Shown here piece by piece: positions 17,958-26,105 of a stretch of 64,000 nt of DNA. The stretch is from Deinococcus sp. KNUC1210. Lineage in GTDB: Bacteria > Deinococcota > Deinococci > Deinococcales > Deinococcaceae. Where the stretch lies: positions 1 to 64,000 of the forward strand of contig NZ_CP092187.1 in the NCBI RefSeq assembly GCF_022344005.1, read 5' to 3'. The notes beneath the pieces are model-generated. The model made no database searches. It was given only the letters and a program-made list of their open reading frames with translations, and had not been told where the DNA came from. Position 1 is the first letter of the stretch. Every line of letters begins with the position of its first letter. Position numbers and translations under genes: made by a program.

Positions 17958-19199
17958 TCAGCGCAGGGCGTACCACTGGGCTGTCAGAGGATCGAGGGCG
18001 CCGGTGATGCTGCCGGTCTTGAGCTTCATGGTGGCGGGGCGTCCGCTGAAGACGGGGGCCAGCGTGGACGTGCTGCCGGGCAGGCTCAGCGTCAGGCTGT
18101 GGCGGTCGGTATCGCTGAGGTTCAGCACCTGGAGGTAGCGCAGGTTTCCGAGCGTCCAGATGGTTGCTTTGACGTTTCCGTTGGTGGTCGGCACTTCCTG
18201 TCTCTGGCCGTTCATCAGCAGCGGAGCCAGCAGCTTGACCTCTCCGGTGATCTTTTTCAGTTCGGTTCTCAGCTGCGGCTGGGTGTTCATATCGTTGGTG
18301 CTGTCGAGGTAGGTGTAGTACAGGATGCCCTTGACGCCCGCGCCCAGCGCCTGATTGGTCATGCTGTAGAGTTCACGCGTCGTCGGATAACGTCCGTCGG
18401 GCCAGCGGAAGCTCTGGAGATTGGCGATGGGGAGCGTGCCGTTCACCTTGGATTCGGTCACCAGCTGCTTCATCACCGGGTACACCACGCTCACCGGGTC
18501 GCCACCATCGTCCACGGGATATGACTGGTTGCCGATGGCGTCCGATTTGCCAAAGTACGCGGCGTGGCTGTTCGAAAAGCTGATCGCCATACTGGCATAC
18601 GTGAGGTGATCGGGGTCAAGGGACTTCACATGCTGGTTGCGTGACTTGAGCATGTCTGGCGTGACCAGGCGGTTGCAGTCATCGGCAATCATCCAGCCGA
18701 GGACCGCTGGATCGCTCTTGAGGGTCTGGATCGACACGTCGTTGTAATCTTCCACCATCAGCTTCATACCCCGGGCGCGCGCGCTTGCCAGCAGTGTCTG
18801 GTAGCCTTTCAGGTCGTCCAGCGGGTCGAACATCGTGGCGTTCATGACATTGAAGCCCAGATCGGCGATGGCATTCATGTCGTGCATACGCCGCGCAGCA
18901 TTGCCAGCCCACGACACGTGGTAAAACCCCATCGGGAAGAATGCCTGGTTGCCTACCAGCAGCGTTCCGTCGGGTCTGACATTGGTGACGCTGCTGCTGG
19001 GAGCGGGCGTGATGGCGAGGTCCTGCAGCGCCGCCTGACTGGCAGAGGTATCGGTGCTGGCAGGAGTTTCGACATCGCTCTGATCGGGGGCCGCGCCACT
19101 CGTGGCAGCACTGCTGTCGATCGGCAGGGAGGGTTGGTTCTGAGAGCAGGCGCCCAGCAGCAGCGTGAGCATGCACAGCAGCATCGCAGGTTTCGACAT
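17958..19199 (-). CDS. Glycosidase-like (TIM-barrel) lipoprotein A
   Basis: ATG 19199 follows a GAAGGAAG site and encodes 413 residues with lipobox LLLGAC (Cys18), then a Ser/Thr/Ala/Pro-rich tether to about residue 75. The core begins RPDGTLLVGNQAFFPMGFYHVSWAG, the first strand of a glycoside-hydrolase-like barrel. It continues with LGFNVMNATMF and GWMIADDCNRL, and ends in a small beta-sandwich. It is clearly related to the lipoprotein at 20765-21928, which shares DGTLL-N-F-GFYH-SWA, NQSYPV, PIANLQ-F-W and GVKG-YY-Y. A catalytic pair cannot be named. Standing divergently from the LCP ligase in the polysaccharide locus, it may bind or trim the polymer at the cell surface. Confidence 0.75.
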   Translation of the reverse strand: MSKPAMLLCMLTLLLGACSQNQPSLPIDSSAATSGAAPDQSDVETPASTDTSASQAALQDLAITPAPSSSVTNVRPDGTLLVGNQAFFPMGFYHVSWAGNAARRMHDMNAIADLGFNVMNATMFDPLDDLKGYQTLLASARARGMKLMVEDYNDVSIQTLKSDPAVLGWMIADDCNRLVTPDMLKSRNQHVKSLDPDHLTYASMAISFSNSHAAYFGKSDAIGNQSYPVDDGGDPVSVVYPVMKQLVTESKVNGTLPIANLQSFRWPDGRYPTTRELYSMTNQALGAGVKGILYYTYLDSTNDMNTQPQLRTELKKITGEVKLLAPLLMNGQRQEVPTTNGNVKATIWTLGNLRYLQVLNLSDTDRHSLTLSLPGSTSTLAPVFSGRPATMKLKTGSITGALDPLTAQWYALR

Positions 19200-19508
19200 G
19201 GGGTCTTCCTTCGGTGGCCCGGCTGACTTGTCTTGCCTGACAAGTTCCGTGGCTTTGCGTCGCCTCCTCACGGAGGGTTTGCCTTTATCGGGGAGCGGAA
19301 AGGGAGTGGTCTGCGGTCAGTGCTGAGGAGAACGTACCTAACACTTCTGCAGAGCTTAATAAAGCAGACATTACAAGTTTCTCACCAGCGGCAAGATGAA
19401 GATCAGTTGTCCTCATAATCTCGACTGTAAGAACATATGGAACGGCCATGTTCCCGTGCTGACGGATTATTTTCGTAGTGAGCGAGACTACCGGAGTACA
19501 CTGGTGAT
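19200..19508 (+). promoter_or_regulatory. Divergent intergenic region with leaderless-type promoter of the LCP gene
   Basis: Most of this 309-bp gap shows no gene. At its end TACACT (19497-19502) lies exactly 6 nt before GTG 19509, placing the expected transcription start on the start codon. No good -35 is seen. The other side serves the minus-strand lipoprotein, whose mRNA carries a normal ribosome site. Confidence 0.45.
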
Positions 19509-20699
19509 GTGCGAGGTGTGCGTCGGAATATCGTGTTGGGCGTATGTCTCTTGGGCGTCTTGGGTGGTGCTTATCTGTACCGCGACCATCAGCAGGTGCA
19601 GCAACTGGGCGTCAAGGTTTATAAGGAGTTTGACCACGACGGCCTTCCTGTACCGGCAGGCGTGCTGGACGATCCGGTGTTCGCGCATCTGCCCCCGCCG
19701 ACCGGACCTGTGTCGTTCGGACGCTACAAACCCCCCAAAACCACGCAAGCGCCAGCTCAGGTCCCGCAGGGTCAGACATCACAGCCGCAGACGCTCCCAA
19801 CGCAGTCGCTACCGTCTGCCATCCCCCCTGTGGTCTCCAGCGCTGTTGCTGTTCAGCCCTCTCCCGTCCAGCCGGGCGGCAGCGCTTCATCCAACCCTGT
19901 TCCCAGCCCCACCGGCAGCGTTCCCGCGCAGAAGCCCGCCGCCCAGCAGCCTCCGGCAGTCCTCAGCTTCACCCAGCGCCTGTCCACGCTTCAGCCGCTG
20001 CATCTGCTGCTGATCGGCACCGATCAGGAAGAACTCGACCGGGGGCGAGCAGACGTGCTGATGGTCGTGACGGTCGATGCCAAGCGCCGCCAGTTGCTGC
20101 TGCTGAGCATTCCCCGTGACACCCGGATCACGCTGCCGGGGCGGGGCGAGGTCAAGATCAACGCTGCCTACGCCTACGGAGGGGCCGGACTCCAGACGGC
20201 GGCTGTCGAGCGTTTTCTGGGGATTCCGATGGATAAGATCGTCGAGGTCAGCCTCGCGGGCTTTCGGCAGGCTATCGACGCGGTGGGCGGGGTGCAGGTC
20301 GATCCGTCGATGGCCTTTTCGCTCGACGGCCAGACCTTTCAGCCGGGAACCGTCAAACTCAGCGGCGTGGAGGCGCTCGCCTACAGCCGGATGCGCCATG
20401 ACGACCCTCAGGGCGATCTGGGACGCAATACGCGCCAGCAGGAAGTGATCCGCTCGCTGATTGCGGCTCTGGGAAAGCTGCCCGGCAGCGACTTCCTCAA
20501 GGTGCTCAACACCCTTCAGGGCACGCTGAGAACGAACTTCTCGCCTTCCGAGGTGGTGCGCCTGCGAACCGACCGCCCGTATATCCTCGATACCCAGGTG
20601 CGCGTCAACGTCGCTGGTTCCAATCAGCGCATCGGTGGCATCTGGTATTACATCGTCAGCGACAAGGAACGTCAGCGCCTGCACCTGCTTCTGCGCTGA
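19509..20699 (+). CDS. LytR-CpsA-Psr (LCP) family phosphotransferase
   Basis: The 396-residue protein starts at GTG 19509, set by the -10 element 6 nt upstream; GTG 19518 is also possible. It has an N-terminal signal anchor (7-24), a long Pro/Gln/Ser linker (about 75-150) and an extracellular LCP domain (about 160-360). The domain shows LLIGTDQ, RADVLMVVTVDAKRRQLLLLSIPRDTRI, KINAAYAYGG, DAVGGVQVD and YSRMRHDDPQGDLGRNTRQQ. LCP enzymes transfer undecaprenyl-linked polymers onto peptidoglycan or another acceptor. Its position at the head of the exopolysaccharide genes fits attachment of the finished polymer to the wall. Confidence 0.93.
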   Translation: MRGVRRNIVLGVCLLGVLGGAYLYRDHQQVQQLGVKVYKEFDHDGLPVPAGVLDDPVFAHLPPPTGPVSFGRYKPPKTTQAPAQVPQGQTSQPQTLPTQSLPSAIPPVVSSAVAVQPSPVQPGGSASSNPVPSPTGSVPAQKPAAQQPPAVLSFTQRLSTLQPLHLLLIGTDQEELDRGRADVLMVVTVDAKRRQLLLLSIPRDTRITLPGRGEVKINAAYAYGGAGLQTAAVERFLGIPMDKIVEVSLAGFRQAIDAVGGVQVDPSMAFSLDGQTFQPGTVKLSGVEALAYSRMRHDDPQGDLGRNTRQQEVIRSLIAALGKLPGSDFLKVLNTLQGTLRTNFSPSEVVRLRTDRPYILDTQVRVNVAGSNQRIGGIWYYIVSDKERQRLHLLLR

Positions 20700-20752
20700 G
20701 CCTGCGGCCTTCATGAACAGCCGTGTGCGGGCTGCATCTCATGTGTGTCAGG

Positions 20753-20764
20753 TATGGTTCGGGC
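20753..20764 (+). promoter_or_regulatory. Leaderless-type promoter element of lipoprotein B
   Basis: TATGGT (20753-20758) is separated by 6 nt from GTG 20765. There is no ribosome site, which supports a leaderless transcript and this start codon. Confidence 0.45.
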
Positions 20765-21928
20765 GTGATTCCCCGTGCCCTCTGGAGCGGATTGAGTGCG
20801 CTCCTGCTCACGTCCTGTTTTCTGTACCCAGCGCCCCTGTCTCAGGACGACGGCCCACAGCCCGGTGTCGAATCGGTCGTCACTCACCGTCAGGACGGCA
20901 CGCTGCTGATCAACAATCATCCCTATTTCCCGTTCGGCTTCTACCATATTTCCTGGGCGGCCAGCGGAACGCAGCTGCAGCGTCAGCAGGATGTGGTGAA
21001 GCTCGGGGCAGCGGGATTCAATCTGCTGGTGACAGAGCCTGTGAGTGACCAGGACGTTGCTCAGTACCGGCAATTTCTGGACACAGCCATGAACAGCGGC
21101 GTCTACGTCGTGACGTATGGCCTTCCCGCTGCTGTGGTCTCGCAGGTGGTGCACGAGCCGTCGGTCATCGGCTTCAAGATCGCAGACGACGGCAACGCAC
21201 TGTTCACCCCCGCCCAGATCAAGGCCCGCAACGTCAGCAGCAAGAAAATCGCGCCCGACAAACTCACCTATATCAGTCTCTCGGTCGGGTACGGGCGGCC
21301 TGAAAGTCAGTATTTCGGCGTCTCTGACGTGGTCGGCAATCAGAGCTATCCGGTGGGCGACGACAATATCAACGTGGTGTACAACGTCATGCGTTCGACC
21401 GTCACCACGGCACTGGCCCACAACACCGTGCCGATTGCCAACCTGCAGACCTTCGCGTGGCATCCGGGCCAGCCGCTGCCGAGCTCTCAGGAACTCGACA
21501 ACATGACCTATCAGGCGCTGATGGCCGGGGTCAAGGGTGTGGTGTATTACGCCTACCGCTCGGCTGAAGTCGATCTCAACAAGCAGCCGCAGCTGTGGAA
21601 CGCGCTTCAGCAGCTGTCGCGGGAAGTGGAGGTGCTGTCGCCCACCCTGCTGAACAGCCGCCGCACCGAACTCGCCGACGGTCGCGGCAACCGCCCGCTG
21701 GTCGTGTCGTTCAGCGGTGCCACAGGTGAATACATCATCGCCCTGAACAACAGCCGCAACGAGAAGCGTCAGGTCAATGTGCCGCTCACCCCAGGACGGC
21801 GGCAGGGGCAGACGCTGCAGCCGATCTTCGGCACGCAGGCCCCCATGACGCTCGCGGGCGGTGCGGTCCAGGGCACCCTCGCGCCCCTGGAAGTCGCGGT
21901 CTACCGGGTGCAGGGGCAGGGCCGCTGA
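20765..21928 (+). CDS. Glycosidase-like (TIM-barrel) lipoprotein B
   Basis: GTG 20765 gives a compact signal peptide ending in lipobox LLLTSC (Cys18) and a 387-residue product. The core (RQDGTLLINNHPYFPFGFYHISWAA, LGAAGFNLLVTEP, GFKIADDGNALF, NQSYPVGDDN, PIANLQTFAW, GVKGVVYYAY) parallels lipoprotein A at 17958-19199 over its whole length. The fold resembles glycoside-hydrolase barrels (family 2/42-like). The usual acidic pair is not evident: the strand that often carries Glu reads IADD. The two copies flank the LCP gene, suggesting local duplication and a surface role in polysaccharide handling. The start was chosen from the signal peptide and the -10 spacing. Confidence 0.75.
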   Translation: MIPRALWSGLSALLLTSCFLYPAPLSQDDGPQPGVESVVTHRQDGTLLINNHPYFPFGFYHISWAASGTQLQRQQDVVKLGAAGFNLLVTEPVSDQDVAQYRQFLDTAMNSGVYVVTYGLPAAVVSQVVHEPSVIGFKIADDGNALFTPAQIKARNVSSKKIAPDKLTYISLSVGYGRPESQYFGVSDVVGNQSYPVGDDNINVVYNVMRSTVTTALAHNTVPIANLQTFAWHPGQPLPSSQELDNMTYQALMAGVKGVVYYAYRSAEVDLNKQPQLWNALQQLSREVEVLSPTLLNSRRTELADGRGNRPLVVSFSGATGEYIIALNNSRNEKRQVNVPLTPGRRQGQTLQPIFGTQAPMTLAGGAVQGTLAPLEVAVYRVQGQGR

Positions 21929-21959
21929 TGTCTGAAGAGGCACCGGACATCTTGAAGAA

Positions 21960-22011
21960 CGCAGCTGAAGTTAAAACCTGAACACTCAGAACAACGCGAA
22001 GTTCAGCTGCG
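21960..22011 (+). terminator. Possible long-loop hairpin after lipoprotein B
   Basis: CGCAGCTGAA (21960-21969) and TTCAGCTGCG (22002-22011) are perfect 10-bp complements, separated by 32 nt. The loop is long and no U-tract follows, so a terminator is only possible. Confidence 0.25.
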
Positions 22012-22030
22012 ATGGATGACATTAAAAAAG

Positions 22031-22066
22031 AAGAAGACCCCCAGGAATAAGAAGACCCCCAGAAAT
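22031..22066 (+). repeat. Two 18-bp tandem repeats
   Basis: The units 22031-22048 and 22049-22066 (AAGAAGACCCCCAGGAAT type) differ at one position. They lie in the 200-bp gap before the flippase gene. Function unknown; they may simply be slippage products. Confidence 0.7.
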
Positions 22067-22117
22067 ATAGTCAAACTCTAAATATGAGGGGGCAGGCTGG
22101 AAATCACAGACCTGCTT

Positions 22118-22128
22118 TAAGCTGATGC
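22118..22128 (+). promoter_or_regulatory. Possible leaderless-type promoter element of the flippase gene
   Basis: TAAGCT (22118-22123) ends 5 nt before ATG 22129, and no ribosome site is present. It is weaker than the other examples in this window. Confidence 0.3.
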
Positions 22129-23406
22129 ATGCCTGCTGAACCGTCTGCTCCTTCCACCTCTTCCGGCAGCCTGGGGCTCCGTGCTGGAGTGCTGTGGACC
22201 TTCGGCGGTCAGCTGACGTATGCGGCGGCACAGTGGGCGATGGTGGCAGTGCTGGCGCACCTCGGCACACCTTCCACCGTGGGCAGCTACGCACTGGGAC
22301 TGGCGCTGACCTCACCGCTGTTTCTGATGCTGGGGCTGCAACTGCGGAGCGTTCAGGCCACCGATGCCCGCAACGACACGCCGTTCGGACAGTACGTGTC
22401 GCTGCGGGTGCTCTGTATGATCGCAGCCCTGGTGCTGACCGGGGTGCTGGCGCTGCTGTATCCACAGGCGTGGGCGGTGATTGGCTGGCTTGGACTCGCC
22501 AAGGCGCTGGAAGGCCTGAGCGACGTGTGCTATGGCCGGATGCAGCAACGTGAACGGCTGGACGTGGTGGCGAGATCGACCATGCTGCGCGGCGTCCTGA
22601 GTCTGGTCCTCCTGGTGGGGCTGTTCGCCTGGAGCCACTCGGTCGGCCTGAGTACCGCAGGTGTCGCCCTCGCAAACCTGCTCGTGCTGATCGGCTACGA
22701 CATTCCCCAGGTTCGCCGCCTGACGCCGGGACCGTATTTCAGCCGCGTGGTGCCGCCCGCGCTCATCCGGCTGGCGTGGCCGCTGGGGGCGGTGGTGGGC
22801 CTGGTATCGCTCAGCAGCACCATTCCGCGTCTGGTGCTCGACCACAGCTCTGGCAGTCATCTGGTCGGCATCTACTCGGCCCTGATCTATGTGAACGTGG
22901 CCGGCAGCGTGGTGGTGGTCGCCATCGGCACCGCCCTGACAGCCAGACTCTCGCAGTTCTACGCTGCCGACAACCGCGCCGGGTTCGTGCGCCTGACGCT
23001 GCAGTTCACCGGAGCCGCCGCCGCCGTGGGGCTGAGCCTGACGGCAGTGGCGCTGCTCGCCGGGAGACCGCTGCTGAATCTGCTGTACGGCCCCGAATAC
23101 GCTGATCAGACGGCGGCCTTCGTGTGGCTGATGGCCAGCGGCGCACTCGGCTACCTCGCGTCTTGTGCAGGCTTCGCCGTGACCGCCGCCCGGCGCTTCA
23201 TCCAGCAGCTTCCGCTCTTTCTGGTGGTCTGCGCCGTCCTGCTGGTGTGCTGCTGGTGGCTGATTCCGGCACACGGACTGGTAGGGGCCGCCATTGCCGC
23301 GCTGATCGCCGCGGCGGTGCAGCTCGTTGGCAGTTGGTTCATCGTGCTGGGGGCCCTCAATGCGCCCGCTCTACACTCTGGAAGCTATGACACCACGAAG
23401 TCCTGA
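22129..23406 (+). CDS. Oligosaccharide flippase (Wzx/MATE-like, polysaccharide biosynthesis family)
   Basis: The 425-residue protein has 12 or so hydrophobic segments from about residue 15 to 410, in the pattern of the polysaccharide-transporter superfamily. It opens with RAGVLWTFGGQLTYAAAQWAMVAVLAHLGTPSTVGSYALGLAL, here given in parts: RAGVLWTFGGQ, then LAHLGTPSTVGSYALGLAL. Such proteins flip undecaprenyl-linked repeat units across the membrane. It is the first of the plus-strand assembly genes, followed by glycosyltransferases and a Wzy-like polymerase. Its last 30 codons belong to a 119-bp segment that is repeated at 24886-25004, beyond the next gene. Confidence 0.88.
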   Translation: MPAEPSAPSTSSGSLGLRAGVLWTFGGQLTYAAAQWAMVAVLAHLGTPSTVGSYALGLALTSPLFLMLGLQLRSVQATDARNDTPFGQYVSLRVLCMIAALVLTGVLALLYPQAWAVIGWLGLAKALEGLSDVCYGRMQQRERLDVVARSTMLRGVLSLVLLVGLFAWSHSVGLSTAGVALANLLVLIGYDIPQVRRLTPGPYFSRVVPPALIRLAWPLGAVVGLVSLSSTIPRLVLDHSSGSHLVGIYSALIYVNVAGSVVVVAIGTALTARLSQFYAADNRAGFVRLTLQFTGAAAAVGLSLTAVALLAGRPLLNLLYGPEYADQTAAFVWLMASGALGYLASCAGFAVTAARRFIQQLPLFLVVCAVLLVCCWWLIPAHGLVGAAIAALIAAAVQLVGSWFIVLGALNAPALHSGSYDTTKS

Positions 23407-23434
23407 CTGCCGCCCTCTGCGAGTCCTGCACCTG
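23315..23434 (+). repeat. Direct repeat copy A (flippase 3' end plus decayed glycosyltransferase 5' end)
   Basis: This stretch matches 24886-25004 with roughly 85 percent identity and one single-base gap. It includes CGGTGCAGCTCGTTGGCAGT, TACACT and the codons for MTPRSPD-RPLRVLHL. Copy A keeps the real end of the flippase. The glycosyltransferase start in it (ATG 23387) soon degenerates and stops at 23566. Confidence 0.85.
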
Positions 23435-23555
23435 CTGCGCCAGCGAGATCGTCTGTTCACAAAGCTGACCAGAAGGTGGACGGAACCCGCCGAAATCCGG
23501 GCGTGTTCTCGCGTGCTGTCCTCCGCCTTCTTCCCTCTGACCCTGGACGGAACGC

Positions 23556-24832
23556 GTGAAATCTGAGCCTCAGACCTTTTTTACACCGTCACCACGCCGA
23601 TTGCGGCGCTGGCGTTCTTTTCCGAGCAGCTGCGCGATCTGCGGCAGCAGGGCTATGAGGTTCATCTGGCCAACCCGCCGCAGCCGTCCGAACTGGTGGC
23701 CCGCACGGTGGCCCGCAGCGGCGTGACCTTTCACCCGTTGCCGATGGCCCGCGAGATCTCGCCGCGTCAGGACTTGCGGGCGTTGCTGGCCATGTACCGC
23801 ATCATCCGGTCGGTGCGGCCCGACATCGTCAACTATTCGACGCCCAAGGCAGCCCTGCTGGGGGGATTGGCGAGTGTCGCTGCCCGCGTACCGCTGCGGG
23901 TGTATTTCATTCATGGGCTTCGCAGCGAAACCGCTGCCACCGGCAGGCTCGCGCATCTGCAACCCCTGCTGCGCTGGATTGAGCGCCTGACGTGTGCGTG
24001 TGCCCACGAGGTGGTGTGCGTCAGTGCGTCGAACCGCGACGAGGCTGTCGCGCTGGGACTGGTGCCCGCCCACAAGATCCGGGTACTCGGCGCGGGCAGT
24101 CCGGCGGGCATTCCGGTGGAACGCTACGCTTCGCCCGATCCGGTCGCCGTGCGTGCTGCGCGCGCTGCACTGGGTCTGGATGTCCAGGCACCGGTGGTGG
24201 GCTTTGTCGCCCGGCTGGCGGCCCAGAAGGGCATCGAGGATCTGCTGCTGGCATGGCCGAGCGTGCTGGCCCAAGTCCCGGCGGCACGGCTGTTGCTGGT
24301 GGGCGAGGTCGACACCGCCAATCCGCTGTCTGAGCGGGCAGCGACGGCGCTTCGGGAAGTGCAGGGAATGGTGCAGGTGCCGTTCGAAGCCGATATGTCA
24401 CGCCTTTACCCGCTGATGAGCGTGTTGACCCTGCCGAGCCGTCACGAGGGGCTGGGACTGGTCGTTCTGGAAGCGGCTGCGGCGGGCATTCCCACAGTGG
24501 TCTCCGATGCGTCTGGTGTGCGGGACGCCAACATCCCCGGCGTCACCGGCCTCCAGGTCAGGACCGGCGACGTGAACGGCCTGGCTCAGGCCCTGGTCGA
24601 ACTGCTGACCGACCCTGCTCTTGCCCGAACCTACGGCGAACAGGGCCAGCGCTGGGTGAGGGAACATTTTGCAGAGGAGAAGGTCTGGCAACTCTGGAAT
24701 GATTTTTATCAACAGGCCTGGGAAAAGCGCCGGGTGGCCGGGCCGCGTTCGAGGCGGCGGGCGACCCTGCTGGGCGGCGCGGCCCTGGCAGCCTTCGGGC
24801 TGAGTCTGGCGGGAAGGCTCCGTCGGCGCTGA
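23556..24832 (+). CDS. Glycosyltransferase family 4, frameshifted in a T-run near the start
   Basis: From 23582 the frame reads YTVTTPIAALAFFSEQLRD, the usual first strand of a GT4 enzyme, but it has no start codon and a stop lies just upstream. GTG 23556 in another frame reads MKSEPQTFF. Adding one T to the six-T run at 23577-23582 joins the two into about 425 residues. Domain features include YFIHGLRSE, SASNRDEAV, GLVPAHKIRVLGAGSP, a VGFVARLAAQKGIEDLL strand and the sugar-nucleotide-binding SRHEGLGLVVLEAAAAGIPTV. A C-terminal hydrophobic stretch (LLGGAALAAFGLSLAG) is unusual. It adds a sugar to the lipid-linked repeat unit. The gene is bracketed by direct repeats, implying insertion. Confidence 0.8.
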
Positions 24833-24885
24833 GTCTCAGGAACCTCACGCCACGCTGCGGGCGGTGGGGGTGGCTCTTGCCGCGT

Positions 24886-25004
24886 CGGTGCAGCTCGTTG
24901 GCAGTTGGTTCATTGTGCTGGGGCCTTCAACATACCCGCTATACACTCCGAAAGTGATGACGCCACGAAGTCCTGACCGCCGCCCTCTGCGAGTTCTCCA
25001 CCTG
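24886..25004 (+). repeat. Direct repeat copy B (decayed flippase 3' end plus true glycosyltransferase 5' end)
   Basis: This is the partner of 23315-23434. Here the flippase end is only a remnant with no complete gene, whereas ATG 24957 begins a complete glycosyltransferase. Together the copies show that the 23556-24832 gene was inserted between originally adjacent flippase and glycosyltransferase genes. Confidence 0.85.
24942..24953 (+). promoter_or_regulatory. Leaderless-type promoter element of the second glycosyltransferase
   Basis: TACACT (24942-24947) lies 6 nt before GTG 24954, which is directly followed in frame by ATG 24957. The same TACACT sits at 23372-23377 in repeat copy A, inside the flippase coding end. 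Confidence 0.4.
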
Positions 25005-26105
25005 ACTGGCACGCTTGACCAGGGCGGGATCGAAACCTGGCTGATGAATCTGCTGACTCAGATAGATCGGCAGGATGTGGCGATGGACATCATGACCGTG
25101 TCGGGCCGTCCCCGTGCCGGAATCTATGACGAGCGGGCCGCTGGACTGGGCGCGCACGTGATCGCCGGGCCAGCCGCCCGCAATCCGCTGAGCTTCGCGC
25201 TGGGCTTTCTGCGCCTGCTGCGTCAGCACGGCCCCTACGACGTGGTTCATAGCCATATTCACCATTTCGGTGGCCTGGCACTGCTGCTGGCGCGGCTGTG
25301 CGGCGTGCCGGTCCGCATGGCCACCAGCCATATAGACTCTCGCCTGAAGGACTATCAGGCGACAGGCGGGCGTTACTGGTATCTCACCGCGATGAGGGCG
25401 GCGATGCAGTTGAGTGTCACCGACCGTCTCGCCGTGAGTACGGAGGCGGCCCAGGCCCTGTTCGGCCCGGACTGGCAGGCCCTCGGAACCCAGATCATGC
25501 CGCTGGGTATCGATCTCCAGGCGTTCACTCAGCCGGTCGATTCGTGGGCGCTGCGGGCCGAACTCGGACTGCCAGCCGCAGAGCCCGTGCTGGCCCACGT
25601 CGGTCAGTTCCGCCCGGAGAAGAATCACCGCTTTCTGCTCGAAGTGTTCGGTGCGTATGTCCGACGCTATGGCCCGGCTCAACTGTTGCTGATCGGAGAC
25701 GGTGCGCTCCGGGGCGACATAGAGGCGCAGGCCCGGCAGCTCGGTCTGGAAGAGCGGATTCACCTGCTGGGACCCCGCTCCGACGTGGCGCAGCTGCTGC
25801 TGGGGGCCGCCGATGTGTTCGTGTTTCCCTCGCTGTTCGAAGGGCTGAGTCTGGCGCTGCTGGAGGCGCAGTCTGCCGGGCTTCCGTGCGTCGTTGCCAG
25901 CGGGCTTTCGGAGGCCAGTCGGCTTCAGGGCGCGAAGTATGAAGCTGTGCCGCTGGACAGTGGCCCCGACGTCTGGGCGGCTGCGATCTCGGCAGCACTG
26001 GCCGGGGGCCGCGCCCTGCCCACCAACAATCCTCACGACATCGTTCAGGGCGCAGAAACTCTCCGCAGTGTCTATCTCAGTGCGTCGGCAGGGGCGCTGC
26101 ATTGA
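24957..26105 (+). CDS. Glycosyltransferase family 4 (EpsF-like)
   Basis: The 382-residue protein (383 if GTG 24954 is used) has a GT-B fold. The N-terminal lobe shows LRVLHLTGTLDQGGIETWLM, the typical Gly-rich acceptor loop, and VVHSHIHHFGGLAL. The C-terminal lobe shows LAHVGQFRPEKNHRFLLEVF, LLIGDG, and the E-x7-E donor motif FPSLFEGLSLALLEAQSAGLP. It transfers a sugar from a nucleotide donor to the growing polysaccharide repeat unit on the inner membrane face. Upstream in-frame codons exist back to 24864, but they are leftover flippase sequence from the duplication, so the start at MTPRSP was preferred. The stop overlaps the next start. Confidence 0.9.
   Translation: MTPRSPDRRPLRVLHLTGTLDQGGIETWLMNLLTQIDRQDVAMDIMTVSGRPRAGIYDERAAGLGAHVIAGPAARNPLSFALGFLRLLRQHGPYDVVHSHIHHFGGLALLLARLCGVPVRMATSHIDSRLKDYQATGGRYWYLTAMRAAMQLSVTDRLAVSTEAAQALFGPDWQALGTQIMPLGIDLQAFTQPVDSWALRAELGLPAAEPVLAHVGQFRPEKNHRFLLEVFGAYVRRYGPAQLLLIGDGALRGDIEAQARQLGLEERIHLLGPRSDVAQLLLGAADVFVFPSLFEGLSLALLEAQSAGLPCVVASGLSEASRLQGAKYEAVPLDSGPDVWAAAISAALAGGRALPTNNPHDIVQGAETLRSVYLSASAGALH

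Noticed and set aside
22031..22066. The start of a CRISPR array or satellite
   Set aside because: There are only two contiguous 18-bp units, with no spacers.
24864..24956. Longer N-terminus for the second glycosyltransferase
   Set aside because: These codons are leftover flippase 3' sequence from the direct repeat, and GT4 homology starts at 24957.
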